A stretch of 64,000 bases of DNA from Streptomyces rishiriensis. Its GTDB lineage: Bacteria > Actinomycetota > Actinomycetes > Streptomycetales > Streptomycetaceae. A program made the translations under genes and the position numbers. The stretch spans positions 5,084,001 to 5,148,000 of the forward strand of contig NZ_JAUSWV010000002.1 of assembly GCF_030815485.1 (NCBI RefSeq). Direction: 5' to 3'. The notes beneath the pieces are model-generated. The model saw nothing but the letters and a program-made list of their open reading frames with translations, ran no database searches and was not told where the DNA came from. Below are positions 24,343-32,840 of this stretch, piece after piece (within the stretch, counting starts at the first letter, position 1; each line of letters opens with the position of its first letter).

Positions 24343-24344
24343 GC

Positions 24345-24668
24345 ATGAAGATCAAGAAGGGCGACCTGGTTCAGGTCATCACCGGCAAGGACAAGGGCAA
24401 GCAGGGCAAGGTCATCGCGGCCTTCCCCCGTGAGGACCGCGTCCTGGTCGAGGGTGTCAACCGGGTCAAGAAGCACACCAAGGCCGGCCCGACCGCAAAG
24501 GGTTCGCAGGCCGGCGGCATCGTCACGACCGAGGCGCCTGTCCACGTCTCCAACGTCCAGCTGGTCGTTGAGAAGGACGGCAACAAGGTCGTCACGCGTG
24601 TGGGTTACCGCTTCGACGACGAGGGCAACAAGATCCGCGTTGCCAAGCGGACGGGTGAGGACATCTGA
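24345..24668 (+). CDS. rplX: 50S ribosomal protein L24
   Basis: 107 aa (MKIKKGDLVQVITGKDKGKQ), a KOW-motif protein that starts 50S assembly on 23S rRNA. 2 nt after rplN; overlaps rplE (TGATGG). Confidence 0.98.
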   Translation: MKIKKGDLVQVITGKDKGKQGKVIAAFPREDRVLVEGVNRVKKHTKAGPTAKGSQAGGIVTTEAPVHVSNVQLVVEKDGNKVVTRVGYRFDDEGNKIRVAKRTGEDI

Positions 24669-25225
24669 TGGCTACCACCACCACTCCGCGTCTCAAGACG
24701 AAGTACCGCGAGGAGATCGCGGGCAAGCTGCGTGAGGAGTTCTCCTACGAGAACGTCATGCAGATTCCCGGCCTCGTCAAGATCGTGGTCAACATGGGTG
24801 TGGGCGACGCCGCCCGCGACTCCAAGCTGATCGAGGGCGCCATCCGCGACCTCACCACGATCACCGGTCAGAAGCCGGCCGTCACCAAGGCCCGCAAGTC
24901 CATCGCGCAGTTCAAGCTGCGTGAGGGTCAGCCGATCGGTGCCCACGTCACGCTTCGTGGCGACCGCATGTGGGAGTTCCTGGACCGCACCCTGTCGCTC
25001 GCGCTCCCGCGCATCCGCGACTTCCGTGGTCTGTCCCCCAAGCAGTTCGACGGCCGTGGCAACTACACCTTCGGTCTCACGGAGCAGGTCATGTTCCACG
25101 AGATCGACCAGGACAAGATCGACCGTGTCCGGGGTATGGACATCACCGTGGTCACCACGGCGACCAACGACGCTGAGGGCCGTGCGCTCCTTCGTCACCT
25201 CGGCTTCCCCTTCAAGGAGGCGTGA
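24668..25225 (+). CDS. rplE: 50S ribosomal protein L5
   Basis: 185 aa, with NVMQIPGLVKIVVNMGVGDA and LRDFRGLSP-like FRGLSPKQFDGRGNYTFGL. Binds 5S rRNA and contacts P-site tRNA. Confidence 0.98.
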   Translation: MATTTTPRLKTKYREEIAGKLREEFSYENVMQIPGLVKIVVNMGVGDAARDSKLIEGAIRDLTTITGQKPAVTKARKSIAQFKLREGQPIGAHVTLRGDRMWEFLDRTLSLALPRIRDFRGLSPKQFDGRGNYTFGLTEQVMFHEIDQDKIDRVRGMDITVVTTATNDAEGRALLRHLGFPFKEA

Positions 25226-25230
25226 GCGAG

Positions 25231-25416
25231 ATGGCGAAGAAGGCTCTGATCGCAAAGGCTGCTCGTAAGCCCAAGTTCGCTGTGCGTGCGTACAACCGCT
25301 GCCAGCGTTGCGGCCGTCCCCACTCCGTGTACCGCAAGTTCGGCCTCTGCCGTGTGTGCCTTCGTGAGATGGCTCACCGCGGCGAGCTGCCGGGCGTGAC
25401 CAAGAGCTCCTGGTAA
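25231..25416 (+). CDS. rpsN: 30S ribosomal protein S14, zinc (type Z) form
   Basis: 61 aa from the ATG at 25231 (MAKKALIAKAARKPKFAVRA). Two CxxC pairs, C24/C27 (RCQRCGR) and C40/C43 (LCRVCLR), form the zinc ribbon, so this is the zinc-dependent paralogue. In Streptomyces a zinc-free paralogue usually exists elsewhere under Zur control. Confidence 0.97.
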   Translation: MAKKALIAKAARKPKFAVRAYNRCQRCGRPHSVYRKFGLCRVCLREMAHRGELPGVTKSSW

Positions 25417-25462
25417 ACCCCCTTTTTAGGGGTTCCAGAGGCTCTCGGTAAGCAATGGGCGT

Positions 25463-25513
25463 GTCAGGTGCCCACCTCTTCATGGCTTAGGCTTGGAGGG
25501 TTGGGCGCCTGAC
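25463..25513 (+). promoter_or_regulatory. Long stem in the rpsN-rpsH spacer
   Basis: GTCAGGTGCCCACC (25463-25476) pairs with GGTTGGGCGCCTGAC (25499-25513): 14 pairs with one G-U and one bulged base around a 22-nt loop. A smaller AACCCC...GGGGTT hairpin lies at about 25415-25435. The 214-bp spacer directly precedes rpsH, whose product S8 is the translational regulator of the spc operon in other bacteria. The role here is inferred. Confidence 0.5.
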
Positions 25514-25630
25514 GGTAGCCCGTACGACTTACTACGCCGTAGGTCCACCGCGCCGCACCCGTCCCGTCTCGGATCGGGGAGAGGGATGGCGCACCAGGAA
25601 ACCCCGGCGAGAGAGGCCACAGGCCAACTC

Positions 25631-26029
25631 ATGACCATGACTGATCCGATCGCAGACATGCTGACGCGTCTGCGGAACGCGAACTCGGCGTACCACGATT
25701 CCGTGACGATGCCGGCGTCCAAGATCAAGTCTCACATCGCGGAGATCCTCCAGCAGGAGGGCTTCATCACGGGCTGGAAGGTCGAGGACGCCGAGGTCGG
25801 CAAGAACCTCACCCTCGAGCTCAAGTTCGGCCCGAACCGCGAGCGCTCCATTGCGGGCATCAAGCGGATCTCCAAGCCCGGTCTCCGGGTTTACGCGAAG
25901 TCCACCTCCCTGCCCAAGGTGCTTGGCGGCCTCGGCGTGGCGATCATCTCCACGTCGCACGGTCTCCTCACCGACAAGCAGGCCGGCAAGAAGGGCGTAG
26001 GCGGAGAAGTTCTCGCCTACGTCTGGTAG
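25631..26029 (+). CDS. rpsH: 30S ribosomal protein S8
   Basis: 132 aa from the ATG at 25631 (MTMTDPIADMLTRLRNANSA); the frame opens earlier without family sequence. C-terminus YAKSTSLPKVLGGLGVAIIS, STSHGLLTDKQA. Primary 16S rRNA binder and, in E. coli, autogenous repressor of spc. Confidence 0.98.
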   Translation: MTMTDPIADMLTRLRNANSAYHDSVTMPASKIKSHIAEILQQEGFITGWKVEDAEVGKNLTLELKFGPNRERSIAGIKRISKPGLRVYAKSTSLPKVLGGLGVAIISTSHGLLTDKQAGKKGVGGEVLAYVW

Positions 26030-26053
26030 CGGAAGGGAACGGAGGAAACAGCT

Positions 26054-26593
26054 ATGTCGCGCATTGGCAAGCTCCCTATCACGGTTCCCGCCGGCGTGGA
26101 CGTCACCATCGACGGCCAGACGGTTTCGGTCAAGGGCCCCAAGGGCTCGTTGTCCCACACCGTCGTTTCGCCGATCGAGATCGCCAAGGGTGAGGACGGC
26201 GTTCTGAACGTCACCCGCCCCAACGACGAGCGTCAGAGCAAGGCCCTGCACGGCCTGTCCCGCACGCTGGTGGCGAACATGATCACCGGCGTGACCCAGG
26301 GTTACGTGAAGAAGCTCGAGATCAGTGGTGTCGGTTACCGCGTGACCGCGAAGGGCTCGAACCTCGAGTTCGCGCTCGGTTACAGCCACCCGATCACCGT
26401 CGAGGCCCCCGAGGGAATCTCCTTCAAGGTCGAGAACCCCACGCGGTTCTCGGTCGAGGGCATCGACAAGCAGAAGGTCGGCGAGGTTGCGGCCAACATC
26501 CGCAAGCTGCGCAAGCCCGACCCGTACAAGGCCAAGGGCGTCAAGTACGAGGGCGAAGTCATCCGCCGCAAGGTCGGAAAGGCGGGTAAGTAA
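26054..26593 (+). CDS. rplF: 50S ribosomal protein L6
   Basis: 179 aa (MSRIGKLPITVPAGVDVTID), with the C-terminal signature RKLRKPDPYKAKGVKYEGE. GGAGGAAA ribosome site. Confidence 0.98.
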   Translation: MSRIGKLPITVPAGVDVTIDGQTVSVKGPKGSLSHTVVSPIEIAKGEDGVLNVTRPNDERQSKALHGLSRTLVANMITGVTQGYVKKLEISGVGYRVTAKGSNLEFALGYSHPITVEAPEGISFKVENPTRFSVEGIDKQKVGEVAANIRKLRKPDPYKAKGVKYEGEVIRRKVGKAGK

Positions 26594-26596
26594 GCC

Positions 26597-26980
26597 ATGG
26601 CATACGGACAGAAGATCCTCAAGGGCGACGCTTACAAGCGTGCCGCGATCAAGCGTCGCCACATCCGGATCCGTAAGCACATCTCGGGTACGGCTGAGCG
26701 TCCGCGTCTCGTCGTGACGCGCTCCAACCGCCACATCGTGGCCCAGGTCATCGACGACATCAAGGGTCACACCCTGGCGTCGGCGTCGACCCTGGACACG
26801 ACGATCCGCGGCGGCGAGGGCGACAAGTCCGCGCAGGCCAAGTCGGTCGGCGCCCTGGTCGCCGAGCGCGCCAAGGCCGCCGGTGTCGAGGCTGTCGTAT
26901 TCGACCGTGGCGGCAACCAGTACGCGGGGCGCATCGCCGCCCTGGCGGACGCCGCCCGCGAAGCCGGACTCAAGTTCTGA
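26597..26980 (+). CDS. rplR: 50S ribosomal protein L18
   Basis: 127 aa: KRAAIKRRHIRIRKHISGTA, ERPRLVVTRSNRHIVAQVID, and VVFDRGGNQYAGRIAALADA. Binds 5S rRNA together with L5 and L25. Confidence 0.98.
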   Translation: MAYGQKILKGDAYKRAAIKRRHIRIRKHISGTAERPRLVVTRSNRHIVAQVIDDIKGHTLASASTLDTTIRGGEGDKSAQAKSVGALVAERAKAAGVEAVVFDRGGNQYAGRIAALADAAREAGLKF

Positions 26981-26995
26981 GTCGCCCGTCGCGCT

Positions 26996-27011
26996 AGCGA
27001 CCTAGGTCGCT
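26996..27011 (+). other. Perfect 16-bp palindrome between rplR and rpsE
   Basis: AGCGACCTAGGTCGCT, in a 64-bp spacer that also repeats GCTAGC on both sides (26994 and 27016 region). It could form a hairpin or bind a dimeric regulator. Spacers this long are unusual within this cluster. Confidence 0.6.
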
Positions 27012-27044
27012 GCGTAGCTAGCGGAAAAAGAGAGAGGTAATCCA

Positions 27045-27650
27045 ATGGCTGGACCCCAGCGCCGCGGAAGCGGTGCCGGTGGCGGCGAGCGGCGGGACCG
27101 GAAGGGCCGTGACGGTGGCAACGCCGCCGCCGAGAAGACCGCGTACGTTGAGCGCGTCGTCGCGATCAACCGCGTCGCCAAGGTTGTGAAGGGTGGTCGT
27201 CGCTTCAGCTTCACCGCGCTGGTCGTGGTGGGCGATGGTGACGGCACCGTCGGTGTCGGTTACGGCAAGGCCAAGGAGGTGCCGGCCGCCATCGCCAAGG
27301 GTGTTGAGGAGGCCAAGAAGCACTTCTTCAAGGTCCCCCGTATCCAGGGCACCATCCCGCACCCGATCACGGGCGAGAAGGCCGCGGGCGTCGTCCTGCT
27401 CAAGCCTGCTTCCCCCGGTACCGGCGTTATCGCCGGTGGCCCGGTGCGTGCTGTGCTCGAGTGCGCCGGCGTTCACGACATCCTGTCGAAGTCGCTCGGT
27501 TCGTCGAACGCGATCAACATCGTGCACGCGACCGTGGCGGCCCTGAAGGGCCTGCAGCGTCCCGAGGAGATCGCGGCCCGCCGCGGTCTGCCCCTCGAGG
27601 ACGTCGCTCCCGCGGCCCTGCTTCGTGCGCGTGCCGGGGCTGGTGCGTAA
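27045..27650 (+). CDS. rpsE: 30S ribosomal protein S5
   Basis: 201 aa. Residues 1-30 are a Gly/Arg/Asp-rich extension. The double-stranded RNA-binding-like core follows: NRVAKVVKGGRRFSFTALVV, GDGDGTVGVGYGKAKEVPAA. The C-terminus has a short Arg/Ala tail. Overlaps rpmD (TAATGG). Confidence 0.98.
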   Translation: MAGPQRRGSGAGGGERRDRKGRDGGNAAAEKTAYVERVVAINRVAKVVKGGRRFSFTALVVVGDGDGTVGVGYGKAKEVPAAIAKGVEEAKKHFFKVPRIQGTIPHPITGEKAAGVVLLKPASPGTGVIAGGPVRAVLECAGVHDILSKSLGSSNAINIVHATVAALKGLQRPEEIAARRGLPLEDVAPAALLRARAGAGA

Positions 27651-27832
27651 TGGCCCGCCTCAAGATCACGCAGACGAAGTCGTACATCGGCAGCAAGCAG
27701 AACCACCGCGACACGCTGCGTTCGCTCGGGCTCAAGCGCCTGAACGACGTGGTCGTCAAGGAGGACCGCCCCGAGTTCCGCGGAATGGTGCACACCGTCC
27801 GCCACCTCGTGACGGTTGAGGAGGTCGACTGA
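27650..27832 (+). CDS. rpmD: 50S ribosomal protein L30
   Basis: 60 aa (MARLKITQTKSYIGSKQNHR), with the family strand TLRSLGLKRLNDVVV. The in-frame extension upstream is a shadow of rpsE. Confidence 0.98.
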   Translation: MARLKITQTKSYIGSKQNHRDTLRSLGLKRLNDVVVKEDRPEFRGMVHTVRHLVTVEEVD

Positions 27833-27834
27833 TC

Positions 27835-28290
27835 ATGGCGGAGAACAACCCGCTCAAGATCCACAACCTCCGTCCCGCCCCGGGCGCCAAGACCGCCAAG
27901 ACCCGTGTGGGTCGTGGTGAGGCGTCGAAGGGTAAGACGGCCGGTCGTGGTACCAAGGGCACGAAGGCCCGTTACCAGGTTCCGGAGCGCTTCGAGGGTG
28001 GGCAGATGCCCCTCCACATGCGTCTCCCGAAGCTCAAGGGCTTCAGGAACCCGTTCAAGACCGAGTTCCAGGTCGTGAACCTCGACAAGCTGGCGGCGCT
28101 GTACCCCGAGGGTGGCGAGGTCACCGTCGAGGGCCTCGTCGCCAAGGGCGCCGTTCGCAAGAACAGCCTCGTCAAGGTCCTCGGCCAGGGCGAGATCTCC
28201 GTGGCGCTGCAGGTGACGGTCGACGCCGTCTCCGGCTCCGCCAAGGAGAAGATCACCGCCGCCGGCGGTACCGTCACCGAGCTCGTCTGA
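27835..28290 (+). CDS. rplO: 50S ribosomal protein L15
   Basis: 151 aa: LKIHNLRPAPGAKTAKTRVG, RGEASKGKTAGRGTKGTKAR. Contains FEGGQMPLHMRLPKLKGF. Followed by a terminator-like hairpin. Confidence 0.98.
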   Translation: MAENNPLKIHNLRPAPGAKTAKTRVGRGEASKGKTAGRGTKGTKARYQVPERFEGGQMPLHMRLPKLKGFRNPFKTEFQVVNLDKLAALYPEGGEVTVEGLVAKGAVRKNSLVKVLGQGEISVALQVTVDAVSGSAKEKITAAGGTVTELV

Positions 28291-28325
28291 ACACCACAGG
28301 CGCCTCGATGACCTGAGCGATCCCG

Positions 28326-28359
28326 ACCGGGGATACCCCACATATGGGGTATCCCCGGT
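28326..28359 (+). terminator. Perfect 15-bp hairpin between rplO and secY
   Basis: ACCGGGGATACCCCA-CATA-TGGGGTATCCCCGGT, followed by TGGTCGTTCCT. It suggests that rplO ends one transcription unit or that secY is attenuated. The rest of the 257-bp spacer includes a (GTTGTC)-like repeat near 28466-28485 and AGGAGG for secY. Confidence 0.75.
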
Positions 28360-28547
28360 TGGTCGTTCCTAGGGCGGCACTCTCGCCGGTAAGGTGACCT
28401 CCGCTGCCCACTTTCACAAGATGCTTCCCATGGGGCACCTTGAGCGGCAGTCGACCGTTACACATGTCGTTGTCGTTGTCGTTGTTCTTATTGGACCCTC
28501 AAGACCGTCACCCTTGACGCAGATGCGTGGGGGTCGCAGGAGGCACC

Positions 28548-29861
28548 GTGCTCACCGCGTTCGCCCGGGCGTTCAGGACGCCCGACCTGCGCAAGAAGCT
28601 GCTCTTCACGCTCGCCATCATCGTCATCTACCGGCTCGGGACACATATTCCGATTCCCGGTGTCGACTACACGTCCGTTCAGCGGTGTGTGGACGAGGCG
28701 TCCGGCAACCAGGGCCTCTTCGGTCTGGTCAACATGTTCAGCGGCGGCGCGCTGCTCCAGATCACGATCTTCGCGCTGGGCATCATGCCGTACATCACCG
28801 CGAGCATCATCCTTCAGCTGCTGACCGTGGTGATCCCGCGTCTGGAAGCCCTCAAGAAGGAGGGCCAGGCCGGCACCGCGAAGATCACGCAGTACACCCG
28901 CTACCTCACCGTGGCGCTCGCCATCCTCCAGGGCACCGGCCTGGTGGCCACCGCCCGCAGCGGCGCCCTGTTCTCCGGTTGCACGGTCGCTTCGAGCATC
29001 GTCCCGGACCAGGCGATCTTCACGACCATCACCATGGTCATCTGCATGACCGCCGGTACGGCCATGGTCATGTGGCTCGGTGAGCTCATCACCGACCGCG
29101 GTATCGGCAACGGCATGTCGATCCTGATGTTCATCTCGATCGCCGCGACCTTCCCCTCGGCCCTGTGGGCCATCAAGAAGCAGGGCACGCTCGCGGGCGG
29201 CTGGATCGAGTTCGGCACCGTCATCCTGGTCGGCCTGGTCATGGTCGGTCTGGTGGTCTTCGTCGAGCAGGCCCAGCGCCGTATCCCGGTGCAGTACGCG
29301 AAGCGCATGATCGGCCGCCGGTCCTACGGCGGTACCTCGACGTACATCCCGCTCAAGGTGAACCAGGCCGGTGTGATCCCGGTCATCTTCGCCTCGTCGC
29401 TGCTCTACATCCCGGCCCTGGTCGCCCAGTTCTCCAGCGGAACCTCCAGCTGGAAGACCTGGATCGAGACCAACCTGACCAAGGGTGACCACCCGATCTA
29501 CATCAGCATGTACTTCCTGCTGATCGTTTTCTTCGCGTTCTTCTACGTGGCTATCTCCTTCAACCCCGAGGAAGTAGCCGACAACATGAAGAAGTATGGT
29601 GGCTTCATCCCGGGCATCCGGGCTGGCCGACCGACCGCTGAGTACCTCTCCTACGTACTCAACCGGATCACCTGGCCGGGTTCGCTGTATCTGGGTCTGA
29701 TCGCTCTTGTACCGACGATGGCGTTGGTTGGCTTCGGGGCAAGCCAGAACTTCCCGTTCGGTGGTACCAGCATCCTGATCATCGTGGGTGTCGGTCTCGA
29801 GACGGTGAAGCAAATCGAGAGCCAGCTCCAGCAGCGCAATTACGAAGGGTTCCTCCGCTGA
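28548..29861 (+). CDS. secY: Preprotein translocase subunit SecY
   Basis: 437 aa from a GTG with AGGAGG at 28538-28543; an in-frame ATG at 28527 is less likely. Ten membrane helices; signatures GIMPYITASIILQLLTVVIP (second helix) and LGELITDRGIGNGMSILMFI. The central channel of the Sec translocon. Its stop overlaps the adk start (TGATG). Confidence 0.98.
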   Translation: MLTAFARAFRTPDLRKKLLFTLAIIVIYRLGTHIPIPGVDYTSVQRCVDEASGNQGLFGLVNMFSGGALLQITIFALGIMPYITASIILQLLTVVIPRLEALKKEGQAGTAKITQYTRYLTVALAILQGTGLVATARSGALFSGCTVASSIVPDQAIFTTITMVICMTAGTAMVMWLGELITDRGIGNGMSILMFISIAATFPSALWAIKKQGTLAGGWIEFGTVILVGLVMVGLVVFVEQAQRRIPVQYAKRMIGRRSYGGTSTYIPLKVNQAGVIPVIFASSLLYIPALVAQFSSGTSSWKTWIETNLTKGDHPIYISMYFLLIVFFAFFYVAISFNPEEVADNMKKYGGFIPGIRAGRPTAEYLSYVLNRITWPGSLYLGLIALVPTMALVGFGASQNFPFGGTSILIIVGVGLETVKQIESQLQQRNYEGFLR

Positions 29862-30523
29862 TGCGTATCGTCCTCGTCGGGCCGCCGGGCGCCGGAAAGG
29901 GAACGCAGGCCACACGTCTGGCCGAGAAGCTGCGCGTTCCGCACATCTCCACGGGCGACCTGTTCCGCGCCAACATCAGCCAGCAGACGGAGCTCGGGAA
30001 ACTCGCGAAGTCCTACATGGACGCCGGCAACCTCGTCCCCGACGAGGTCACCATCGCCATGGCCAAGGACCGCATGGAGCAGCCGGACGCCGAGCGTGGC
30101 TTCCTGCTGGACGGCTTCCCGCGCAACGTGTCGCAGGCCGAGGCGCTGGACGAGCTCCTCACCAACGAGGGCATCAAGCTGGACGCGGTACTGGACCTGG
30201 AGGCCCCGGAGGAGGAGGTCGTCAAGCGGATCGCCGGCCGGCGCATCTGCCGTAACGACTCCTCGCACGTCTTCCACGTGACGTACAAGAAGGCCGCCGT
30301 GGAAGGCGTCTGCGACGTCTGCGGCGGCGAGCTGTACCAGCGGGACGACGACTCCGAGGAGACGGTCCGCACGCGGCTCGAGGTCTACCACACGCAGACC
30401 GAGCCGATCATCGACTACTACAAGGCGCAGGGCCTGGTCGTGACCATCGAGGCCATGGGTCCGGTGGAAGAGGTCACCGCCCGTGCGCTGGCGGCACTGA
30501 AGCGCGAGGGCGACGACCAGTAG
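29861..30523 (+). CDS. adk: Adenylate kinase
   Basis: 220 aa; AMP + ATP to 2 ADP. P-loop GPPGAGKGT (8-16), AMP site HISTGDLFR, DGFPRN. The lid has C..H and CDVC residues (RRICRNDSSHVFH ... GVCDVCGGEL), a Cys/His variant of the zinc-type lid. Coupled to secY. Confidence 0.97.
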   Translation: MRIVLVGPPGAGKGTQATRLAEKLRVPHISTGDLFRANISQQTELGKLAKSYMDAGNLVPDEVTIAMAKDRMEQPDAERGFLLDGFPRNVSQAEALDELLTNEGIKLDAVLDLEAPEEEVVKRIAGRRICRNDSSHVFHVTYKKAAVEGVCDVCGGELYQRDDDSEETVRTRLEVYHTQTEPIIDYYKAQGLVVTIEAMGPVEEVTARALAALKREGDDQ

Positions 30524-30628
30524 TCGTCGTTCTCCGTACGGCCGTGGAGTCCTCCGGGACACCACGGCCGTACTGTTGTGTACATACGTAACCCGACCGA
30601 CCTGAGTGACGGAGAGCGCAGGCCCCCC

Positions 30629-31465
30629 ATGGTGCAGATCAAGAGCCCCGAGCAGATCGCCAAGATGCGTGCGGCGGGGCTGGTCGTCGCCGCCATCCAC
30701 GCGGCCACACGCGAAGCCGCGGTGCCGGGGGCGACGACGAAGGACCTGGACGACGTCGCTCGTAAGGTCCTGGCGGAGAACGGCGCGAAGTCGAACTTCC
30801 TCGGCTACGGCGGATTCCCGGCGACGATCTGCACCTCGGTCAACGACGTGGTGGTGCACGGCATCCCCTCCGAAGAGGTCGTCCTCAAGGACGGCGACAT
30901 CATCTCCATCGACTGCGGCGCGATCGTCGACGGCTGGCACGGCGACGCGGCGTACACGGCGTTCGTCGGCTCGGGGCACGCTCCGGAGCTGGTCGAGCTC
31001 TCCCGGGTCACCGAGGAGTCGATGTGGGCCGGCATCGCCGCGATGAAGGCGGGCAGCCGGCTGGTCGACGTCTCCCGCGCGATCGAGACGTACATCCGCC
31101 GTCAGCCCAAGCCGGGCGGCGGGCGCTACGGCATCATCGAGGACTACGGCGGCCATGGCATCGGCACCGAGATGCACATGGACCCGCACCTCCTGAACTA
31201 CGTCGACCGCAGGCGGGGCAAGGGGCCGAAGCTGGTTCCCGGATTCTGCCTGGCCATCGAGCCGATGGTGTCCCTGGGGACCCCGCGGACCGAGGTCCTC
31301 GAGGACGACTGGACGGTCATCACGACCGACGGCACGTGGTCCTCGCACTGGGAGCACTCCGTCGCGCTGACCGAGGCGGGTCCGCTGGTGCTGACGGCTG
31401 TCGACGGGGGCAAGGCGAAGCTGGCGGAGCACGGTGTGACGGCGGCGCCGGATCCGCTGGGCTGA
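30629..31465 (+). CDS. map: Methionine aminopeptidase, type I
   Basis: 278 aa from the ATG at 30629. Removes the initiator Met. Metal ligands are visible in order: D in IISIDCGAIVDGWHGD (two Asp), H in GHGIGTEMH, E in CLAIEPMVS and the last E near WEHSVALTE. GGAGAGCGCAGG upstream. A TGTACATA palindrome-like stretch in the 105-bp adk-map spacer may be part of a promoter. Confidence 0.97.
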   Translation: MVQIKSPEQIAKMRAAGLVVAAIHAATREAAVPGATTKDLDDVARKVLAENGAKSNFLGYGGFPATICTSVNDVVVHGIPSEEVVLKDGDIISIDCGAIVDGWHGDAAYTAFVGSGHAPELVELSRVTEESMWAGIAAMKAGSRLVDVSRAIETYIRRQPKPGGGRYGIIEDYGGHGIGTEMHMDPHLLNYVDRRRGKGPKLVPGFCLAIEPMVSLGTPRTEVLEDDWTVITTDGTWSSHWEHSVALTEAGPLVLTAVDGGKAKLAEHGVTAAPDPLG

Positions 31466-31578
31466 GGCCGCCCTGCGGAGTGGGCGCCGGGTGACCTGCC
31501 CCCGCCGCCCCTTCGCGTCCGTCCCGTCCCCGGGGGCTGTGCTGTGCCCCCGGGCACCCCTTCCGGTCCCCGACGGGC

Positions 31579-31602
31579 CTCGTCCTCGAACGCCGGACGG
31601 GC
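31579..31602. repeat. Dispersed Streptomyces intergenic repeat, family 1
   Basis: Lies in the 305-bp gene-free map-infA spacer. CTCGTCCTCGAACGCCGGAC continues GGGC, and upstream is CGTCCCCGGGGGCTG. A second copy is at 49304-49329 with the same upstream motif. From memory, this sequence is frequent between Streptomyces genes. Confidence 0.55.
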
Positions 31603-31770
31603 GGAGCCCGTTGCTTAAGGATCTCCGCCGTTGGGCAGACTTCACGATTCGTGTTTCCGCGGAGCCTGACGTAGACTGACTCGTCGGCTCTCGTGCACTC
31701 GCATGTCTGCATGCGCCCCTAGGGGAAACGCAGGGGAGTCGATCAAGGTAGTCGATTCGAAGGGCGAAGC

Positions 31771-31992
31771 GTGGCCAAGAAGCAAGGTGCCATCGAGATC
31801 GAGGGCACTGTCGTCGAGTCTCTTCCGAACGCCATGTTCAAGGTCGAGCTCCAGAACGGCCACCAGGTCCTGGCACACATCAGCGGCAAGATGCGTATGC
31901 ACTACATCCGTATCCTCCCTGACGACCGGGTCGTGGTGGAGCTGTCTCCGTACGACCTCACGCGTGGCCGGATCGTCTACCGCTACAAGTAG
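31771..31992 (+). CDS. infA: Translation initiation factor IF-1
   Basis: 73 aa from a GTG (VAKKQGAIEIEGTVVESLPN), an OB-fold protein that occupies the ribosomal A site during initiation. GAAGGG ribosome site. A TAGACT -10-like box near 31672 may start a separate transcript after the long spacer. Confidence 0.98.
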   Translation: MAKKQGAIEIEGTVVESLPNAMFKVELQNGHQVLAHISGKMRMHYIRILPDDRVVVELSPYDLTRGRIVYRYK

Positions 31993-32064
31993 ATCTTGCC
32001 CAGGCCCTGTGCGCGGTTCCGCGTGCGGGGTGGCCGGCAACTGACCCGGAGAACCTCACATCCC

Positions 32065-32178
32065 ATGAAGGTCAAGCCGAGCGTCAAGAAGATCTGCGAC
32101 AAGTGCAGGGTGATCCGCCGTCACGGTCGGGTCATGGTCATTTGCGAGAACCCGCGCCACAAGCAGCGCCAGGGCTGA
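32065..32178 (+). CDS. rpmJ: 50S ribosomal protein L36, zinc form
   Basis: 37 aa (MKVKPSVKKICDKCRVIRRH). C11, C14, C27 and H32 form the zinc site, so this is the zinc-dependent version. The ORF extends upstream only as noise. Confidence 0.97.
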   Translation: MKVKPSVKKICDKCRVIRRHGRVMVICENPRHKQRQG

Positions 32179-32196
32179 TCGCTCAGAGATCACACC

Positions 32197-32302
32197 CTCT
32201 GCATCGACATCGCAGAGACTTCGCGCGACGCGAGCAGTATTTGTTCATACGCAGAGCCCAGACGGGTGCTCCCGTCTGATACCCCCGGCTCGGAGGCCGG
32301 GG
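32197..32302 (+). other. Three hairpins in the rpmJ-rpsM spacer
   Basis: CTCTGC...GCAGAG (32197-32217), CAGACGGG-TGCT-CCCGTCTG (32259-32278) and CCCCGGC-TCGGAG-GCCGGGG (32283-32302), all within a 211-bp spacer before rpsM. This spacer is a plausible leader for the alpha operon genes (S13, S11, RpoA, L17). Confidence 0.6.
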
Positions 32303-32389
32303 ACCCATTCGTACCTAATCCTCACGAGGAGGCCGGCGGATGGGAGTCGGTGCTGCGGAAGACCTCCGAAGATCAACTGGAGCCATTGA

Positions 32390-32770
32390 ATGGCACGCGT
32401 TTCCGGTGTCGACATCCCGCGCGAAAAGCGTGTGGAGGTCGCCCTCACCTACGTGTTCGGCATCGGCCGGACCCTCTCCCAGGAGACGCTGGCAGCGACC
32501 GGCGTCGACCCGAACACCCGCGTTCGCGACCTCTCCGAGGAGCAGCTCGTCGCGATCCGCGAGTACGTGGACGCCAACATCAAGACCGAGGGTGACCTCC
32601 GTCGCGAGATCCAGGCCGACATCCGCCGCAAGGTCGAGATCGGTAGCTACCAGGGTCTCCGTCACCGTCGTGGTCTGCCTGTCCGCGGTCAGCGCACCAG
32701 CACGAACGCTCGTACCCGCAAGGGCCCGCGTCGCGCCATCGCCGGCAAGAAGAAGCCGGGCAAGAAGTAG
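32390..32770 (+). CDS. rpsM: 30S ribosomal protein S13
   Basis: 126 aa (MARVSGVDIPREKRVEVALT), with GIGRTLSQETL and C-terminal RGLPVRGQRTSTNARTRKGP. Forms bridges to the 50S subunit. Confidence 0.98.
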   Translation: MARVSGVDIPREKRVEVALTYVFGIGRTLSQETLAATGVDPNTRVRDLSEEQLVAIREYVDANIKTEGDLRREIQADIRRKVEIGSYQGLRHRRGLPVRGQRTSTNARTRKGPRRAIAGKKKPGKK

Positions 32771-32840
32771 TCCTCAGCGGACAACGCTTCATCAGCGGTC
32801 TTCGCTGTAGGACCGACCACCTCCCCGTAGGAGTTTGTAG

